Shown piece after piece: positions 60,307 to 64,000 of a stretch of 64,000 bases of DNA; the stretch's first letter is position 1, and the number at the start of each line of letters is the position of its first letter. The notes beneath the pieces are model-generated. The model had not been told where the DNA came from and made no database searches. It saw only the letters and a program-made list of their open reading frames with translations. Source of the stretch: Ferdinandcohnia salidurans (lineage in GTDB: Bacteria; Bacillota; Bacilli; Bacillales; Bacillaceae_L); assembly GCF_042680725.1 (NCBI RefSeq), contig NZ_JBHUEK010000031.1:62001-126000 (forward strand), in the 5' to 3' direction. Made by a program: the position numbers and the translations under genes.

Positions 60307-62661
60307 TTGTTACAATCTAAAACTCGTTGGAAAGTAAATGATTACAACCAGACAAACGCTAATCTACTAGTTAAAGAACTGCAAGTTACACCTCTAGTAG
60401 CATCCCTACTAGTGAATAGAGGACTTACAACTGTCCAGGAAGCACGTGAATTTTTAGAACCAGATTTACTTGAGTTCCACGATCCATTTTTACTGGACCA
60501 AATGGATACGGCCATTGACCGAATTAATACGGCCATTAAAAATGAGGAACAGATTTTAGTTTTTGGTGACTATGATGCGGACGGTGTGAGCAGTACGACC
60601 GTAATGGTTACTGCATTAAAAGAAAAAGGTGCAAATGTTGAATTTTATATTCCAAATCGATTTACGGAAGGTTATGGCCCAAATGAAACAGCTTTTCGTT
60701 GGGCAAAATCGGAAGGAATCTCACTTATTATTACTGTAGATACAGGTATTTCTGCGCTTCATGAAGCAGAGGTTGCAAAAGAATTAGGCATTGACTTAAT
60801 CATTACGGATCACCACGAGGTCGGTCCCGAGTTACCCGTTGCAACAGCGATTATCCATCCGAGAAAGCCGAATAGCCAGTATCCGTTTAAGGAATTGGCA
60901 GGAGTTGGGGTTGCTTTTAAAGTAGCTCATGCTTTACGAGGAGAAGTCCCTACAGATCTATTAGATGTAGCCGTTATTGGAACAATTGCCGATTTAGTTC
61001 CTTTAACTGGGGAAAATCGACTCCTTGCAAAAAAGGGAATAAGGGCGTTACAAAATACAAAGCGGCCAGGTTTAAGAGCATTATTAAAAAAAGCAAAGAT
61101 CGAATCCAATGATATATCTGAAGAAACAGTTGGATTTGCAATCGGTCCACGAATAAATGCAGTAGGTCGATTGCAATCTGCAGATCCTGCAGTTGATTTA
61201 TTATTGACAAACGATTTAGAAGAAGCAGCATATATTGCCGATGAAATCGATGAACTGAACAAAGAAAGGCAGCAATTAGTCAATCAAATGACTCAAGAAG
61301 CCATTCAAGAGGTAGAGGAGAATTTTCCACCTTCTTCAAATTCAGTATTAGTCATTGCAAGGGAAGGCTGGAACCCTGGTGTGATTGGGATTGTTGCTTC
61401 TAGATTAGTTGACCGCTTCTATCGGCCAACAATTGTCTTAAGCATTAATTCTGAAAAAGGTCTGGCAAAAGGCTCAGCAAGAAGTATTGAAGGCTTTAAT
61501 CTATATGAAAGTCTATCAACATGTCGTGATATTTTACCGCATTTTGGTGGACATCCAATGGCAGCCGGAATGACACTAAAAGTGGAAGATGTGGCAGACT
61601 TAAGAAATCGCCTTAATACAATTGCAAATGAGGTCTTAACCCCAGAAGACTTTCAACCTATCACAACTGTAGATGCTGTTTGCCGTATACAGGATGTTTC
61701 GATCGAAACAATTCTAGAGTTGAATAAATTAGCACCATTTGGAATGGGAAATCCAAAACCCACTGTGCAAATCAATGATGTTGAAATCAATTCGCTTCGA
61801 AGAATTGGGTCTGATCAAAGTCATTTGAAAATTGTCCTTCAGGAAGACCAAATAGCTTTAGACGGAGTTGGCTTTGGATTAGGACATGCTGTTGACGGAA
61901 TCTCACCTTTATCGAAGGTTTCCGTTATCGGTGAATTATCTATTAATGAATGGAATAATAATAGGAAGCCACAAATGATGTTACAGGATATAGCTGTTCA
62001 TGAGTGGCAATTATTTGATATTCGTGGAATGCGTGATTTCTTATCCTACTTAGAAAAAATTAAAGATGATAAACTCAAATTAGTTTCCTTTGCTCAGGAA
62101 ACTGTTCAAAAACTTCGTCTATCTAATCGCGACGTAACGGTAATTTCTTCGTTTGAAGAGGCAACAGAGCTACAACTCGAATCAAGGCATGTTGTGCTTC
62201 TTGACTTGCCAGAAGAAGATGAAATGATAAAAGTACTATTTGATACTAGTTTTCCAAATCGGATTTACACATTATTTTTTCATGAGCAGGATCATTTTTT
62301 CAGCACAATCCCGACTCGAGAGCATTTTAAATGGTTTTATGCATTTCTGGCAAAAAAAGGTCCGTTTGATATGAATCGCTATGCGCATGAGTTAGCAAAA
62401 TATAGAGGATGGTCAACGGAAACAATTGATTTTATGTCACAGGTGTTTTTTGAATTAGATTTTGTTAAAATAGACAATGGATTTATTTCATTATCAAATC
62501 AAGCTAAGAAAAGGGATTTGACTGAATCGAGAACATACCAATTAAAAGCAAAACGAATTGAATTGGAAAAGCAATTATTGTATTCATCATATCAACAATT
62601 AAAGCAATGGTTTGATGCAATAAATAAAGGTTCGCATTCGCTTGAGGAGGCAATTAAGTAA
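60307..62661 (+). CDS. recJ: Single-stranded-DNA-specific exonuclease RecJ
   Basis: 784-aa 5'-3' ssDNA exonuclease for recombination and repair. Seen: the DHH-family motifs VFGDYDADGVSSTT and ITDHHEVGPELP, VAVIGTIADLVPL, the DHHA1 GGHPMAAGM motif, an OB-fold region, and a C-terminal domain specific to Bacillus-type RecJ. TTG 60307 has AAGGGGTG 7 nt upstream; GTG 60298 overlaps that signal. It overlaps apt by one base. Confidence 0.96.
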   Translation: MLQSKTRWKVNDYNQTNANLLVKELQVTPLVASLLVNRGLTTVQEAREFLEPDLLEFHDPFLLDQMDTAIDRINTAIKNEEQILVFGDYDADGVSSTTVMVTALKEKGANVEFYIPNRFTEGYGPNETAFRWAKSEGISLIITVDTGISALHEAEVAKELGIDLIITDHHEVGPELPVATAIIHPRKPNSQYPFKELAGVGVAFKVAHALRGEVPTDLLDVAVIGTIADLVPLTGENRLLAKKGIRALQNTKRPGLRALLKKAKIESNDISEETVGFAIGPRINAVGRLQSADPAVDLLLTNDLEEAAYIADEIDELNKERQQLVNQMTQEAIQEVEENFPPSSNSVLVIAREGWNPGVIGIVASRLVDRFYRPTIVLSINSEKGLAKGSARSIEGFNLYESLSTCRDILPHFGGHPMAAGMTLKVEDVADLRNRLNTIANEVLTPEDFQPITTVDAVCRIQDVSIETILELNKLAPFGMGNPKPTVQINDVEINSLRRIGSDQSHLKIVLQEDQIALDGVGFGLGHAVDGISPLSKVSVIGELSINEWNNNRKPQMMLQDIAVHEWQLFDIRGMRDFLSYLEKIKDDKLKLVSFAQETVQKLRLSNRDVTVISSFEEATELQLESRHVVLLDLPEEDEMIKVLFDTSFPNRIYTLFFHEQDHFFSTIPTREHFKWFYAFLAKKGPFDMNRYAHELAKYRGWSTETIDFMSQVFFELDFVKIDNGFISLSNQAKKRDLTESRTYQLKAKRIELEKQLLYSSYQQLKQWFDAINKGSHSLEEAIK

Positions 62662-63173
62662 TGGATTTAAAAAAGTATATTGAAATAGTTGACGATTATC
62701 CAAAGCCAGGGATTAAATTTAAGGATATTACTCCTTTAATGAATGACGGTGAAGCGTATAAATATGCTACAGACCAAATCGTGAAATATGCTAGGGAAAA
62801 AGAAATTGACCTTGTTGTTGGACCAGAGGCTCGTGGCTTTATTATTGGTTGTCCAGTCGCATACTCACATGGTGTAGGCTTTGCTCCTGTTAGAAAAGAA
62901 GGAAAACTACCAAGAGATGTGATTAAAGTGGATTATGGTCTTGAGTACGGTAAAGATGTATTAACAATTCATAAAGATGCAATTAAACCGGGCCAACGTG
63001 TATTAATCACAGATGACTTACTAGCTACTGGTGGAACAATTGAAGCTACAATTAATCTTGTAGAACAGCTTGGTGGTATTGTTGCAGGAATTGCATTCCT
63101 TATCGAACTCACGTACCTAGATGGTCGTGACAAGCTTGAAGGTTATGATGTATTAACACTTATGCAGTATTAA
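62661..63173 (+). CDS. apt: Adenine phosphoribosyltransferase
   Basis: 170-aa purine salvage enzyme making AMP from adenine and PRPP. Seen: DYPKPGIKFKDITPLM, PEARGFIIG, and the PRPP-binding motif VLITDDLLATGGT. The ATG shares its A with the recJ stop codon (TAATG), so the two are translationally coupled. Usual neighbour of relA in Firmicutes. Confidence 0.98.
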   Translation: MDLKKYIEIVDDYPKPGIKFKDITPLMNDGEAYKYATDQIVKYAREKEIDLVVGPEARGFIIGCPVAYSHGVGFAPVRKEGKLPRDVIKVDYGLEYGKDVLTIHKDAIKPGQRVLITDDLLATGGTIEATINLVEQLGGIVAGIAFLIELTYLDGRDKLEGYDVLTLMQY

Positions 63174-63182
63174 GGTATAAAT

Positions 63183-63213
63183 GAAAAGCGCTCAGATTTG
63201 AGTGCTTTTTTTA
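63183..63213 (+). terminator. Terminator after apt
   Basis: AAAGCGCTC pairs with GAGTGCTTT (one G-T), loop AGATTT, then TTTTAA. Confidence 0.88.
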
Positions 63214-63400
63214 ATAGATTCCCTTCTATAACCCTTAGGTAACGAATTTTTAGACTTATTAGGCGATATTTATGTTATTTCCCTTTACATCTTTCAAGAT
63301 TTTCAAGATAATAGAAACAATAATCTTTTTAATTCTATATTTTAAAAATGATTTAAGAGGATATCTTGAATCTTCAATTTATAAAAAGGTGATAAAATCC

Positions 63401-64000
63401 ATGGCAAACGAACAGGTCTTAACTCCTGAGCAAGTGATAGAAAAGGCAAAAAAATATTTGAATAATAACGATCTCGAGTTTATTGAACGAGCGTATAAAT
63501 TTGCAGAGGAAGCTCATCGGGAGCAGTTTCGCAAATCTGGTGAACCGTACATCATCCACCCCGTTCAAGTGGCAGGTATTTTAGTTGATCTTGAGATGGA
63601 TCCTTCAACAATTGCGGGTGGTTTTCTACATGATGTAGTGGAAGACACGAATGTAACGCTTCAAGAAATTAGTGATGCATTTACTCCAGAAGTAGCAATG
63701 CTTGTCGATGGAGTCACAAAACTAGGAAAAATTAAATACAAATCTCAGGAAGAACAACAGGCTGAAAATCATCGTAAAATGTTTGTTGCAATGGCTCAGG
63801 ACATTCGTGTTATTTTAATCAAGCTAGCAGACCGTTTGCACAACATGCGTACTTTAAAGCATCTCCCACCAGAAAAGCAGCGTAGGATTTCCAATGAGAC
63901 GCTTGAAATTTTTGCTCCATTAGCACATCGACTTGGGATATCTAAAATTAAATGGGAGCTTGAAGATACAGCCTTACGATATTTAAATCCACAGCAATAC
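63401..64000 (+). CDS. relA: GTP pyrophosphokinase RelA/SpoT homologue, N-terminal part
   Basis: The first 200 codons are present; the gene runs off the right edge with the frame open. Bifunctional (p)ppGpp synthetase/hydrolase of the stringent response. Seen: the hydrolase HD domain with YIIHPVQVAGILVDLEMD, FLHDVVEDTNVT (the HD pair), DGVTKLGKI and KLADRLHNMRTLKHL, so the hydrolase site looks intact. ATG 63401 (MANEQVLTPEQVIEKAKKYL) has AAAAGGTGATA upstream. The synthetase, TGS and ACT domains would lie beyond the window. Confidence 0.95.
   Translation, partial: MANEQVLTPEQVIEKAKKYLNNNDLEFIERAYKFAEEAHREQFRKSGEPYIIHPVQVAGILVDLEMDPSTIAGGFLHDVVEDTNVTLQEISDAFTPEVAMLVDGVTKLGKIKYKSQEEQQAENHRKMFVAMAQDIRVILIKLADRLHNMRTLKHLPPEKQRRISNETLEIFAPLAHRLGISKIKWELEDTALRYLNPQQY

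Overview
The window is a chromosomal segment of a low-GC, endospore-forming Bacillaceae (Bacillus sensu lato). The evidence is the gene order hemB-hemL-spoVID-ysxE-valS-folC-[pilus]-spoIIB-maf-radC-mreBCD-minCD-spoIVFA/FB-rng-rplU-prp-rpmA-spo0B-obgE-pheB-pheA-safA-lipoprotein-bofC-ruvAB-queA-tgt-yajC-spoVB-comN-secDF-recJ-apt-relA, which closely follows the Bacillus subtilis map, together with AGGAGG-type ribosome binding sites and frequent TTG/GTG starts. Almost all genes are on the + strand; exceptions are a 64-aa small protein (4363-4557), yrzE-like (53389-53772) and spoVB (54676-56238).

Layout. 1-1.7 kb: end of the haem operon. 2-4.3 kb: spore morphogenesis genes spoVID and ysxE. 4.7-7.8 kb: valS behind a T-box leader. 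7.9-9.2 kb: folC. 9.4-21.1 kb: a type IVa pilus cluster with three minor pilins, a VanW-like protein, PilB, PilT, PilC, PilA, prepilin peptidase and PilM/N/O, at the place where B. subtilis keeps only comC. Two poorly characterised genes follow (21.3-23.6 kb), then spoIIB. 25-30.6 kb: maf, radC, and the shape and division genes mreBCD and minCD. 30.6-32.1 kb: a complete ISL3-type insertion sequence with 24-bp inverted repeats and a perfect 8-bp target duplication. 32.7-37.1 kb: bacillopeptidase F. 37.3-41.6 kb: spoIVFA/spoIVFB, rng, and L21/Prp/L27 with an L21 leader. 41.8-48.5 kb: spo0B, obgE, pheB/pheA, safA, a spore lipoprotein and bofC. 48.8-64 kb: ruvAB, queA-tgt-yajC, spoVB, comN, secDF, a cation efflux protein, recJ, apt and the first 200 codons of relA.

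How the genes work together. Several sporulation stages are represented: phosphorelay (Spo0B), engulfment/septum (SpoIIB), coat encasement (SpoVID with its LysM partner SafA, and YsxE), cortex (SpoVB and a CoxA-like lipoprotein), and the sigma-K checkpoint (SpoIVFA, the SpoIVFB protease, BofC). The pilus cluster encodes a nearly self-contained Gram-positive type IVa machine: extension ATPase, retraction ATPase, platform, PilMNO alignment complex, prepilin peptidase, major pilin and three minor pilins. Its PilB carries two N-terminal motifs resembling c-di-GMP-binding MshEN motifs.

Non-coding structure. At least three dispersed-repeat types lie between genes. Family 1 (three copies, one inside the valS leader between the T-box terminator and the start codon) shows compensatory changes that support a conserved fold. 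Family 2 has two copies, and family 3 one copy. A 13-bp perfect palindrome separates hemB from hemL. I found no tRNA, rRNA or CRISPR array. All identifications come from reading the sequence and from recall of families; no database search was run.
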